NCBI GenBank assembly: GCA_964624065.1
Contig: CAZUWF010000011.1
Coordinates: forward strand, 1 to 62,191
Reading direction: 5' to 3'
DNA length: 62,191 nucleotides
Source: UBA7960 sp964624065
Lineage (GTDB): Bacteria; Bacteroidota; Bacteroidia; Bacteroidales; UBA7960
A model generated the notes under the pieces. It saw nothing but the letters and a program-made list of their open reading frames with translations. It did no database searches and was not told the origin of the DNA. The translations under genes and the position numbers were made by a program. Below are positions 8,458-16,994 of the stretch, piece by piece (within the stretch, counting starts at the first letter, position 1; every line of letters starts with the position of its first letter).

Positions 8458-10110
8458 CTACCCCTTACCGCAGGCGCAATCTTTTTGGTGCATGTACGGA
8501 TACCGAAAGTCGGTGGCTGGTAAAAATGTTTCCTTGATAGTGCGTGGGCTAATCCATCGAAGCAAGTTCAGGTGGCTCCCTGCCTTGTCGTTTGTTCCAG
8601 ATTGGCGAGAGCCACCAAATGGTTGTTGGCCTACAACTGCTCCGGTAGGCTTGTCGTTTATGTAGAAGTTTCCGGCAGCGTAACGAAGGACTGCACAAGC
8701 CTTGATAATTGCATGACGATCCTTGCCGAAGATTGAACCGGTAAGGGCGTAGGGGGATGTTTCGTCGCAAAGCTTCAAGGTTTCTTCGAACTTGTGGTCG
8801 GGGTAAACGTAAATTGTCAACACCGGTCCGAAAATCTCTTCTTCCATGGTAACAAAATGGGGATCCCTGGCCAAAATAACCGTTGGCTCGATGAAATAAC
8901 CCTTCGAATCGTCGCCGTTGCCTCCAAAAATTACCTCTGCATCTACCGAATTTTTTGCCTTGTTGATGTATCCCATGATCCTTTCGAAAGCCTTTTTGTC
9001 AATCACGGCATTCACGAAATTGCAAAAATCAACGGGGCTGCCGATCTTAATGTTCTTGATGTTAACCCCAATTTTCTTCCTTACGTCTTCCCAAAGCGAT
9101 TCGGGGATGTAGGCTCTTGATGCAGCGGAGCATTTTTGGCCCTGAAATTCGAACGCACCTCTAACAAGGGCTGTTGCAACCTCTTTGGTGTCGGCACTTT
9201 TGTGAACGAACACAAAGTCCTTGCCACCTGTTTCGCCAACAAGCCGAGGGTAAGAACGATAGTTTTGGAGATTGTTGGCAACCGATTTCCATATGTTGTT
9301 AAATGTGGTGGTGCCTCCAGTAAAATGAACACCTCCCAGATCCCTGTTCTTCAATACAATATCACCAACCATTGTACCCAAGCCTGGAACAAAATTAATA
9401 ACTCCATCCGGCACACCCGCTTCGCGGAAAACATTCAGGAGGTAGTAACTAGAGAGCATTGAAGCGGTTGACGGTTTCCAAACCACAGTATTGCCCATTA
9501 CCGCGGGCGACAAAACCAAGTTTGATGCAATTGCGGTGAAGTTAAACGGACTAATTGCAAAAACGAATCCCTCCAGAGGGCGATACTCGAGCCTGTTAAG
9601 ATTTCCAGCTTCGGAGCGCGGTTGCTCGTTATATATTTCCGAAACAAAGTGAGCATTGAATCTTATGAAATCTACGGTTTCGCAAATGGAATCAATTTCG
9701 GCCTGATAAACGTTCTTACCTTGCCCTAGCATGGTGGATGCATTGATTTGATAGCGATACTTGTTTGCAATCAACTCGGCAATTTTCAGGGTAATTGAAG
9801 CCCTCTCAACCCAAGAAAGCTCTGCCCATTTTTTATGGGCGTCAAGGGCGGCTTGTATTGCCAAATTTACTTCCCTCTCTCCGGCAATATGGTATTTGGC
9901 CAAAATGTGACCATGGTCGTGAGGCATTGCTACAACGCCAAGGTTTCCGGTGCGAACTTCCTCCCCACCAATGAAAAGAGGTATTTCAACCTCTATTGAA
10001 GATTGCCTTTTTAGTTCTCTTTCAAGTGCTTTGCGCTCGGGCGTGTTTTCGGCGTAAGCCCATATCGGCTCGTTTTGGGGACTATCGTAGTAAAATTGTG
10101 CGTTGTTCAT
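8458..10110 (-). CDS. pruA: 1-pyrroline-5-carboxylate dehydrogenase (L-glutamate gamma-semialdehyde dehydrogenase)
   Basis: A 550-residue aldehyde dehydrogenase that oxidises glutamate semialdehyde to glutamate in proline breakdown. It has the long-form P5CDH N-terminus (starting MNNAQFYYDSP), the general-base VGETGGKD, the catalytic cysteine in GQKCSAASR, and the C-terminal KPTGAVVGQQPFGGSRQSGT. The start at 10110 fits the family; the frame could begin nine codons earlier. No proline dehydrogenase is in the window. A weak hairpin at 8283-8309 lies downstream. Confidence 0.93.
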   Translation of the reverse strand: MNNAQFYYDSPQNEPIWAYAENTPERKALERELKRQSSIEVEIPLFIGGEEVRTGNLGVVAMPHDHGHILAKYHIAGEREVNLAIQAALDAHKKWAELSWVERASITLKIAELIANKYRYQINASTMLGQGKNVYQAEIDSICETVDFIRFNAHFVSEIYNEQPRSEAGNLNRLEYRPLEGFVFAISPFNFTAIASNLVLSPAVMGNTVVWKPSTASMLSSYYLLNVFREAGVPDGVINFVPGLGTMVGDIVLKNRDLGGVHFTGGTTTFNNIWKSVANNLQNYRSYPRLVGETGGKDFVFVHKSADTKEVATALVRGAFEFQGQKCSAASRAYIPESLWEDVRKKIGVNIKNIKIGSPVDFCNFVNAVIDKKAFERIMGYINKAKNSVDAEVIFGGNGDDSKGYFIEPTVILARDPHFVTMEEEIFGPVLTIYVYPDHKFEETLKLCDETSPYALTGSIFGKDRHAIIKACAVLRYAAGNFYINDKPTGAVVGQQPFGGSRQSGTNDKAGSHLNLLRWISPRTIKETFLPATDFRYPYMHQKDCACGKG

Positions 10111-10686
10111 TTTTTTAGGTTGTTTACTTTTAACCATTTAAGTTAATTTAAAACAACCAACAATTTAAACGGTAAAAGGTTTATAGGCGAAACGGGTATG
10201 GAGGGCTCAGGTTGCTTGTAGAGTTGCAAGAGATAGTCCTGGAGGCCCTGCCCATCCTTTCGGCACTCGATGATGGCACGAGCGGCCATTTGAAGTGGTA
10301 GTACGGGGTTAAATTGCTACCTGACTTGGGTGGAGATCAATATTTGAATTTCTCCATTGGCATTGCCAGATTTAGATTGGGCATAAGTTTTAATTTGGGC
10401 CTACCTTAACGCCGCGCCTTAAAGAGGGCTGAAATTTGGGATCAAAGCTCGGGGTTTAACTTCGCGGGGTTACTTCCAAGGTCTTCGGCTCTGGGCTCGC
10501 CCTAAACAATGTATTTGCTTGATGGTGAATAAGGTTGATTTCAGGGCCTTTCTTTTACCCACTGCCACCCACTAAGAAGACCAAAAGTTGTAATTCGGAA
10601 CGTGGCCAATGGAAGTGAGGGATACCGTCGAAAAGGATTTAACGCATCTAAATCCTCTTCGGGCCAGCCTTTAAACACCCTAACCA
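10111..10686. other. Intergenic stretch, pruA to tatC
   Basis: A 576-bp space upstream of pruA and downstream of tatC. No open frame in it looks coding on either strand. A small hairpin (GGATTTA/TAAATCC) occurs near 10637-10656. No clear -33/-7 promoter for pruA could be picked out. Confidence 0.4.
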
Positions 10687-11496
10687 TTAACTTTTAGCCA
10701 GGGCTTTTCTTTCTAAGCGGGCCGAAATGCCAATACTTATTTCGTACAAGATTATTAATGGGATGGCTATCAGAATCTGGCTGAAAACATCGGGTGGAGT
10801 AATTATTGCCGAAATCACGAAAATTAGCACAATTGCCAATCGACGTTGCCTTTTCATAATACTAGGTGTGAGCACCCCAACCTTGCTTAAGAAGTAAACG
10901 AATACAGGCAACTCGAAAACCAGCCCGGAGGCAAGCATCAGCATTGAGACAGTAGAAACAAAAGACCTGAGCGCTATTTGATTCTCGACCAGGGCGCTTA
11001 CTTGATAATTGCCCAAAAAGTTAATTGCCAGTGGTGCAATCAGGAAATACGCAAAAAACACCCCAATAAGAAATAGTCCACTAATTACAAGTATGGCTCC
11101 CCTGGAGCTGGCACGTTCTTTTTCAGTTAGGCCGGGTTTAATGAATCGCCATATTTCCCAAATTATGTAAGGGCTTGCAACTATGAACCCCACCATAAGC
11201 GAAACCACTACATGCGTGGTAAACTGCCCCGCAAGGTCAATATTTATGAGTTCAACGGGTTTTGAATTAATGCAAAGTGCCGGCAATGACCATTTATCTG
11301 CCAAACTACAAAACAGCTTGTTGGTAAAAAAGTATGTTTCCTTGGGTGCGAGAATTATCTTCGAAAACAGAAAATCTTTGTTTGCAAATGCAAGGGCGGC
11401 AAATACACCCACAGAAATGGCGCCTCGCACCAAGTGCCCTCTCAGTTCTTCGAGGTGGCCCAAAAAAGTCATTTCGCCCCTTTCCTTGGTTTCCAT
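10687..11496 (-). CDS. tatC: Twin-arginine translocase subunit TatC
   Basis: A 269-residue inner-membrane protein with six predicted helices, the receptor core of the Tat pathway that exports folded proteins. The TatC signature TFLGHLEELRGHL is at the N-terminus and FELPVFVYFLSKVGV is in the central region. I chose the ATG at 11496 because it gives METKERGEMTFLGHLEELR, as in other TatC proteins; a longer frame upstream would overlap the ferredoxin gene. TatA/B are not in the window. A -7 element lies 15 bp upstream, inside the ferredoxin terminator region. Confidence 0.94.
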   Translation of the reverse strand: METKERGEMTFLGHLEELRGHLVRGAISVGVFAALAFANKDFLFSKIILAPKETYFFTNKLFCSLADKWSLPALCINSKPVELINIDLAGQFTTHVVVSLMVGFIVASPYIIWEIWRFIKPGLTEKERASSRGAILVISGLFLIGVFFAYFLIAPLAINFLGNYQVSALVENQIALRSFVSTVSMLMLASGLVFELPVFVYFLSKVGVLTPSIMKRQRRLAIVLIFVISAIITPPDVFSQILIAIPLIILYEISIGISARLERKALAKS

Positions 11497-11510
11497 TTTT
11501 GGATTTTTGG

Positions 11511-11518
11511 CAAAATTA
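11511..11518 (-). promoter_or_regulatory. -7 element for tatC
   Basis: Minus-strand TAATTTTG lies 15 bp before the tatC start. It follows directly on the T tract of the ferredoxin terminator. A partial -33 (TTCG, 11538-11541) is 19 bp upstream and falls in the terminator loop. Confidence 0.4.
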
Positions 11519-11549
11519 AAAAACAAAAAGCCCGCAACGAAGACGGGCT
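11519..11549 (-). terminator. Intrinsic terminator of the ferredoxin gene
   Basis: On the minus strand AGCCCG pairs with CGGGCT across a nine-base loop and is followed by TTTTGTTTTTT. It separates the ferredoxin from tatC. Confidence 0.85.
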
Positions 11550-11588
11550 CAGAAAATTTTTCGGGGAACGACCCCTTTGAAGGTGTGA

Positions 11589-11756
11589 TTATTCGGGATG
11601 AATTGCTTCGACCGGGCAAACATCCGCGCAAACACCACAATCGGTGCAGAGATCGGGGTCAATCTTGTAGATATCGCCTTCGCTGATAGCTTCAACTGGA
11701 CACTCATCAATGCAGCTGCCGCAAGCGGTGCAATCCTCGTTAATTACGTAAGCCAT
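11589..11756 (-). CDS. Small 2[4Fe-4S] ferredoxin
   Basis: A 55-residue clostridial-type ferredoxin. Two cluster motifs are complete: CTACGSCIDECP (from Cys9) and CTDCGVCADVCP (from Cys37), each CX2CX2CX3CP. It is short and acidic, as expected of a low-potential electron carrier. It is transcribed away from korAB, whose enzyme reduces such ferredoxins, and could also serve the aldehyde oxidoreductase at 57.3 kb. It has its own -7 element and terminator, so it is monocistronic. Confidence 0.95.
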   Translation of the reverse strand: MAYVINEDCTACGSCIDECPVEAISEGDIYKIDPDLCTDCGVCADVCPVEAIHPE

Positions 11757-12118
11757 TTTTCAAATTATTTGGGTTAGCAAAAAAATAAACTTTTCGCGGC
11801 AAAAGTAACTGAAAAAAAACATAGGAGAGAAAGAATTTTCATTTTTAGTCCAATTTGAATTTGGTTTAAATAAGAATTTGGCGAAAATTAAAGCCGATAA
11901 TTTTTTTTCGTTCACGTTCCTAAAACCATTAATTTCGTGCCCTGAAAACAATCATTCCATTTCAATTGATTCGAACAAGAATAAATCCGAAAACCTAGAG
12001 TCAAATCGCTTGATTAATTTTGCAATGTATTGATATGCTGCGTAATGCATGATCGCGAACAATCCATAAAAAGATCAACATCACACAAAATCAAAAAACA
12101 CTAAATCAATTTTTTTCT
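11757..12118. other. Divergent promoter region, ferredoxin / korAB
   Basis: A 362-bp A+T-rich space. Minus-strand TACTTTTG at 11800-11807 serves the ferredoxin. Plus-strand TAATTTTG at 12015-12022 may serve korA, which would then have a leader of about 95 nt. No operator palindrome was recognised. Confidence 0.5.
11800..11807 (-). promoter_or_regulatory. -7 element for the ferredoxin gene
   Basis: Minus-strand TACTTTTG fits TAnnTTTG and lies 44 bp upstream of the ferredoxin ATG. Confidence 0.45.
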
Positions 12119-13969
12119 ATGACAAACACAAAGCAAGTTGTAAACCTCGATACGGTAGTGGTTAAGTTTGCTGGAGACTCGGGTGACGGAATGCAATTGA
12201 CCGGCACCTTGTTTTCTGATGCTGCAGCCATATTTGGTAACGACCTGGCAACTTTTCCCGATTTTCCGGCCGAAATTCGAGCCCCTCAAAACACCATTGC
12301 AGGGGTAAGCGGATTTCAGGTTCACATTGGCCAGAAGAAAATTCATAACAGCGGCGATTTTTGCGATGTTTTGGTTGCCATGAACCCGGCTTCTTTAAGG
12401 TCAAACCTTAAATGGGCAAAAAAGGGGGCAACAATACTCGTTGACTCGAGCACATTCGATCAAAAGGGAATCGAGAAAGCAGGCTACCAATCAAACCCGC
12501 TTGAGGATGGCAGCCTTAAAGGTTACCAAGTGATTAGTGCCCCCATCACCGATTTGGCGATTGAGAGCGTGTCGAACCTTGACCTCGATAAACCTTCGGC
12601 CAAAAGAACCAAAAACATGTTCGTTCTTGGAATGCTTTACTTTTTATTCAACAGGGATTTGCAATTTACCATTGACTACCTTGAGAAAAAATTTCAGAAA
12701 AAGGAATCGATTAAGGTGGCCAACCAAACCGTTCTAAAAGCGGGGTATAATTATGCTGAGACCATTGAGGCGATTGCCACTTCGATAAAAGTTGAACCGG
12801 CCGAAATGGACAAGGGGGTATATCGCAATATTACTGGAAACGTTGCAACGGCCTGGGGGCTTCTGGCTGCTGCCGAAAAGAGTGGGAGACCGTTGTTTTT
12901 AGGTTCATACCCAATTACTCCTGCCACAGAAATTTTGATGGAATTGTCACTTCACAAGTCGCTCGGAGCAAAAGTTTTTCAAGCCGAAGACGAAATTGCC
13001 GGAATTTGTTCGGCAATTGGAGCCAGCTTTGCAGGTTCGTTGGCCGTAACCACAACATCAGGCCCGGGTCTTTCTTTGAAAAGCGAGGCCATTGGTCTGG
13101 CAGTGATTACCGAACTTCCCCTGGTAGTTGTAAACGTTCAAAGGGCTGGGCCCTCAACTGGTATGCCTACCAAGAGCGAGCAAAGCGACCTTTACCAGGC
13201 ATTGTTTGGCCGTAATGGCGAGTGCCCTGCAATTGTATTGGCAGCTTCAAGTCCTGCAAATTGCTTTTATTATGCCTACATAGCCTCCAAGCTTTCGATG
13301 GAACATATGACCCCAGTAATTTTACTTACCGACGGTTACCTTGGATTTGGATCCGAGCTATTCAAGATTCCGGAAATGAAAGACTTACCCCCGATAACTC
13401 CCCCCATTGCCGAACCCTACGATAAAGATTACAAGCCATATAGGAGAGATGAGAAAACCCTTGCTCGAAAGTGGGCTCTTCCGGGCACGGAAGGATTGAG
13501 GCATAGGATTGGAGGGTTGGAAAAGACCAACATTGAAGGTCTGGTTTCTACCGACCCTGACAACCATCAACTGATGGTTGACCTTAGGGCAGAAAAAGTA
13601 AACAGGGTTGCAGACCATATTCCGCTTCAAGCAATTAAGGGCGAGAAAAATGGCGACCTTCTTGTTGTTGGGTGGGGTGGCACCGAGGGAGCACTAACCT
13701 CAACCGTGGAAAACCTTCAGAAACAAGGCAAGAAAATAAGTTTGGCTCACTTCAACTACATTATGCCGCTGCCCAAAAACACCAAAGAAATTCTGGCCGG
13801 GTTCAAGAAAATTGTTGTTTGCGAGCTCAACAGCGGACAATTTGTAAACTATTTGCGAATGATGTATCCTGATTTCAGCTACCGCCAGTTTAACAAGGTA
13901 AAGGGGCAACCATTTCACGAAATTGATCTTGCCACAGAGTTTAATAAATTATTAGAGGAGAACAAGTAA
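12119..13969 (+). CDS. korA: 2-oxoacid:ferredoxin oxidoreductase, fused gamma-alpha subunit
   Basis: A 616-residue subunit. Residues 1-190 form the gamma domain (starts with VVVKFAGDSGDGMQLTG) and about 200-616 the alpha, pyrimidine-binding domain (SYPITPATEI, TTTSGPGLSLKSE). With KorB it oxidises a 2-oxoacid, most likely 2-oxoglutarate or pyruvate, to the acyl-CoA while reducing ferredoxin. Its stop overlaps the korB start by one base (TAATG), so translation is probably coupled. There is no ferredoxin domain in the fusion, which fits a free carrier such as the one encoded next door. Confidence 0.93.
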   Translation: MTNTKQVVNLDTVVVKFAGDSGDGMQLTGTLFSDAAAIFGNDLATFPDFPAEIRAPQNTIAGVSGFQVHIGQKKIHNSGDFCDVLVAMNPASLRSNLKWAKKGATILVDSSTFDQKGIEKAGYQSNPLEDGSLKGYQVISAPITDLAIESVSNLDLDKPSAKRTKNMFVLGMLYFLFNRDLQFTIDYLEKKFQKKESIKVANQTVLKAGYNYAETIEAIATSIKVEPAEMDKGVYRNITGNVATAWGLLAAAEKSGRPLFLGSYPITPATEILMELSLHKSLGAKVFQAEDEIAGICSAIGASFAGSLAVTTTSGPGLSLKSEAIGLAVITELPLVVVNVQRAGPSTGMPTKSEQSDLYQALFGRNGECPAIVLAASSPANCFYYAYIASKLSMEHMTPVILLTDGYLGFGSELFKIPEMKDLPPITPPIAEPYDKDYKPYRRDEKTLARKWALPGTEGLRHRIGGLEKTNIEGLVSTDPDNHQLMVDLRAEKVNRVADHIPLQAIKGEKNGDLLVVGWGGTEGALTSTVENLQKQGKKISLAHFNYIMPLPKNTKEILAGFKKIVVCELNSGQFVNYLRMMYPDFSYRQFNKVKGQPFHEIDLATEFNKLLEENK

Positions 13970-15006
13970 TGATAGAGGGAAAAAGAATACAGCAAAATCC
14001 GATTCAGCTAACCAAGGAAGATTTTGTAAGCGATCAGATGGTTAAATGGTGCCCAGGATGCGGCGACCACGGAATACTAGCGTCAGTAGCGAAGGTTTTT
14101 CCAGAAATTGGTTACAAAAAGGAAAATTTCGTTGTAGTATCGGGAATTGGATGCTCCTCCAGGTTTCCATATTATGTAAACACCTACGGGTTTCACGGAA
14201 TTCATGGTAGGGCAAATGCAATTGCCAGCGGAGTAAAAATAGCCAACCCAGACCTCAGCGTGTGGATAGCCACAGGCGATGGCGATTCTATGGCAATCGG
14301 CGGGAATCACCTCATTCATATAGTAAGGCGCAACATAGATGTTAACATAATGTTGTTCAACAATCGAATTTACGGCCTAACAAAAGGACAATTCTCGCCT
14401 ACAACCCCCATGGGCATTGTTACCAAAACTAGCCCTCAGGGAACTATAGAACATGCCTTCAACACTGCCTCCCTTGTAATGGGGTCGCAGGGTACTTTCT
14501 TCGCTAGGTCAATTGACAGCAACCTCAAGCTAACAACAGAGGTTATGTACGAAGCGGCCAAACATGATGGCACCTCGGTAGTCGAAATATTGCAAAATTG
14601 CGTCATTTATGCCGACAAAACCCATTCCTACGTTACCGATAAGGAGGTAAGGGACGACAGGCAGATTGTTCTGAAGCACGGCCAACCAATGATTTTCGGC
14701 AAGAACAGAGAAAAAGGGTTGGTCCTGCGCAACGATAAACTCGTGGTGGTAAAAATTGGCGAAGATGGCATAACCGAAAAGGACATACTAGTACACAACC
14801 AGCACGAACTCGATGCTGGGATGCACCGTAAGTTAGGTAGGATGACACCTCCCGAACTCCCGATTGCGTTGGGTGTAATTAGGTCGGCACAGTTCGAAAC
14901 CTACGATGACCTTGTGGAGGCGCAAATTGACCACGCTAAGGAGAACTCTAGGATTAAGTGCATGGACGATCTATTGCGGAGTGGAGACACCTGGCAGATT
15001 AAATAG
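13969..15006 (+). CDS. korB: 2-oxoacid:ferredoxin oxidoreductase beta subunit
   Basis: A 345-residue thiamine-pyrophosphate subunit. CPGCGDHGI near residue 30 supplies cluster ligands, SGIGCSSRFPYY follows, and the TPP/Mg motif GDGDSMAIGGNH is at about residue 104. It pairs with KorA. The substrate is not certain: the pair could act on 2-oxoglutarate, pyruvate or branched-chain oxoacids. A strong terminator follows at 15031, so the operon is korAB only and the acyl-CoA ligase has its own promoter. Confidence 0.93.
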   Translation: MIEGKRIQQNPIQLTKEDFVSDQMVKWCPGCGDHGILASVAKVFPEIGYKKENFVVVSGIGCSSRFPYYVNTYGFHGIHGRANAIASGVKIANPDLSVWIATGDGDSMAIGGNHLIHIVRRNIDVNIMLFNNRIYGLTKGQFSPTTPMGIVTKTSPQGTIEHAFNTASLVMGSQGTFFARSIDSNLKLTTEVMYEAAKHDGTSVVEILQNCVIYADKTHSYVTDKEVRDDRQIVLKHGQPMIFGKNREKGLVLRNDKLVVVKIGEDGITEKDILVHNQHELDAGMHRKLGRMTPPELPIALGVIRSAQFETYDDLVEAQIDHAKENSRIKCMDDLLRSGDTWQIK

Positions 15007-15030
15007 GCAATCTTTTCTTAATTAATTTAC

Positions 15031-15063
15031 AAAAAGAAGGCAATGAGAATCGCCTTCTTTTTG
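15031..15063 (+). terminator. Intrinsic terminator of korAB
   Basis: AAAAAGAAGGC pairs with GCCTTCTTTTT across a ten-base loop; the 3' arm itself supplies the T tract. Confidence 0.85.
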
Positions 15064-15092
15064 TATTTGTCTCAAAAACAACATATTAAGCG

Positions 15093-15121
15093 TTTGTTTA
15101 ATAAAATTCTGCGTACATTTG
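15093..15121 (+). promoter_or_regulatory. Promoter of the acyl-CoA ligase gene
   Basis: TTTG at 15093-15096, a 17-bp spacer and TACATTTG at 15114-15121 match the Bacteroidota -33/-7 consensus. The start codon is 23 bp downstream. Confidence 0.65.
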
Positions 15122-15144
15122 ATTGAACCAATAAATCAACCCAA

Positions 15145-16791
15145 ATGCTTAAAGAAACCGTTAGCCAGTATCTTGAAGAAAGTATTCGCAAGAACTGGGA
15201 TTATGTAGCACTCTCGGACTACAAGGGGGAGTCTTACCATTATTACGAAATTGCAGAAATAATTGGCAGTGTTCATAAATTCTTGGATGAAGCAGGAATC
15301 AAGCCCGGCGACAAAATAGCCTTGTTAGGGAAAAATTCTGCTCGATGGTGTTCGGTTTACCTTTCGGTGATTTCTTACGGAGCAGTAATAGTTCCAATCC
15401 TTCCCGACTTCAAGCCTGCCGAGGCCGAGCAGATAATTAATCATTCTGACTCTGTACTTCTCTTTGCTGAAGAAAGCCTATTCGAGCCACTGGAAATTGA
15501 TAGGATGCCTTCAATTGGCGCGGCGTTGAGAATTAGCGATTTTTCAGTTCTGGCACAACGCTCACAAAATTTTCTTGTGGCCTATGAACATTCGAAACTA
15601 GGCCGCAGGCCGGGAGTAGAGAAAAGAGATGCCTCAGGCTTTTCGCTTCCAAAAATTAAAAACGACAGCCTTGCGGTGATCAGCTACACCTCGGGAACAA
15701 CTGGTTTTGCCAAGGGAGTAATGATTCCGCACAACAGCCTTGCTGCAAACGTACGGTACGCCCAAAGAAATATGCCCCTCAATGCCGGCGACAAAATTGT
15801 TTCCTTCTTGCCGCTGGCCCACACTTTTGGTTGCGCCTTCGAGTTTCTATTTCCATTTACCTTGGGATGCCACATAACCATTTTAACAAAGACCCCTTCG
15901 CCCCAAATAATTTTGCAGGCGTTTGGTGAGGTTAAGCCCTCGCTTATTTTATCAGTACCGCTCGTAATAGAAAAGATTTACAAGAAACAGGTGCTGCCCG
16001 CCACCTCCAAGCCAATAGTAAAGGCATTGCTCGGCATACCCGGAATCAACAAGCTGATATTGAAAAAGGTAAGGGTGAAACTAGAATTGGCGTTTGGAGG
16101 AAACTTCCGCGAATTGGTGCTAGGAGGCGCGCCCCTTAATCAAGAAACCGAAAGGTTTTTCAAGAAAATGAAATTCCCCTTTACCGTGGGATATGGAATG
16201 ACCGAATGCGGTCCGTTGATAAGCTACGTGAACTGGCGCGAAAATCCACTTGGTGCTTCCGGTCAAGTGGTGGATACAATGGAACTAAAAATTGACTCGC
16301 CCGACCCCCTGAAAATTGTAGGCGAAATATTGGTTAGGGGCGAAAACGTGATGTACGGCTATTACAAGAACCAAGAGGCCACCGATGAGGCCATTGACAA
16401 GGAAGGCTGGTTGCACACTGGCGACTTAGGCCTTGTTGACCACAAGGGGAATTTATACATAAAAGGTCGATCGAAAAGTATGTTGCTGGGGGCAAGCGGC
16501 AAGAACATTTACCCGGAGGAGATAGAATCGTATTACAACAATAAGCCGGGAGTGGCCGAAACGGTTGTGGTGCAGCGTGGCGAAAAATTGGTAGCACTGA
16601 TATTTCCCGACCACGAGTATTTTAAGAAAGAGGGATTAACTGATGAACTTATACCTGCCATTTTGGAAAATCACAGGAGAGACATAAACAACCAAACTGC
16701 AAGTTACTTGAGTGTTTCGCAGGTTGAGGTTAAAGAAGAAGAATTTGCAAAAACTCCAAAGCGAAGCATTAAGAGGTTTTTGTATGGTTAA
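15145..16791 (+). CDS. AMP-dependent (long-chain) acyl-CoA synthetase
   Basis: A 548-residue adenylate-forming enzyme that activates a carboxylic acid, probably a long-chain fatty acid, to its CoA ester. The ATP loop SYTSGTTGFAKG is near residue 180, the A5 motif GYGMTECGP near 350, the hinge TGDLGLVD near 430 and the catalytic lysine in the C-terminal KTPKRSIKRF. It has no membrane segment. Its place after korAB may reflect acyl-CoA metabolism, but transcription is separate. Substrate chain length is not determined. Confidence 0.88.
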   Translation: MLKETVSQYLEESIRKNWDYVALSDYKGESYHYYEIAEIIGSVHKFLDEAGIKPGDKIALLGKNSARWCSVYLSVISYGAVIVPILPDFKPAEAEQIINHSDSVLLFAEESLFEPLEIDRMPSIGAALRISDFSVLAQRSQNFLVAYEHSKLGRRPGVEKRDASGFSLPKIKNDSLAVISYTSGTTGFAKGVMIPHNSLAANVRYAQRNMPLNAGDKIVSFLPLAHTFGCAFEFLFPFTLGCHITILTKTPSPQIILQAFGEVKPSLILSVPLVIEKIYKKQVLPATSKPIVKALLGIPGINKLILKKVRVKLELAFGGNFRELVLGGAPLNQETERFFKKMKFPFTVGYGMTECGPLISYVNWRENPLGASGQVVDTMELKIDSPDPLKIVGEILVRGENVMYGYYKNQEATDEAIDKEGWLHTGDLGLVDHKGNLYIKGRSKSMLLGASGKNIYPEEIESYYNNKPGVAETVVVQRGEKLVALIFPDHEYFKKEGLTDELIPAILENHRRDINNQTASYLSVSQVEVKEEEFAKTPKRSIKRFLYG

Positions 16792-16822
16792 AGCCTGGGT
16801 ATAAGCATACGGCAGGTTTGTG

Positions 16823-16853
16823 GTGTCGGGGTGGCCTTGGGCCATTCCGACAC
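16823..16853 (+). other. Long perfect hairpin downstream of the acyl-CoA ligase
   Basis: GTGTCGGGGTGGCC pairs with GGCCATTCCGACAC (two G-U pairs in RNA) across a three-base loop, giving a 14-bp stem. It lies 31 bp after the ligase stop. No T tract follows at once, so it may be a T-less terminator, a mRNA-end stabiliser or a processing site. Confidence 0.6.
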
Positions 16854-16994
16854 TTACATTCTGAATCAGTCCATTTTTTCCTTTAGGAGGCAGTTTCTCT
16901 GAATGCAAATGGTCTGATTTGTTAATTGAGCCACAAAATTTATTAATATTGGCGAGTTTATTCAAAAAGATAATTAGGCCCAAAATAGATTTGC

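Noticed and set aside
10111..10686. Possible small RNA between pruA and tatC
   Set aside because: Only one weak 7-bp hairpin and no promoter or T tract.
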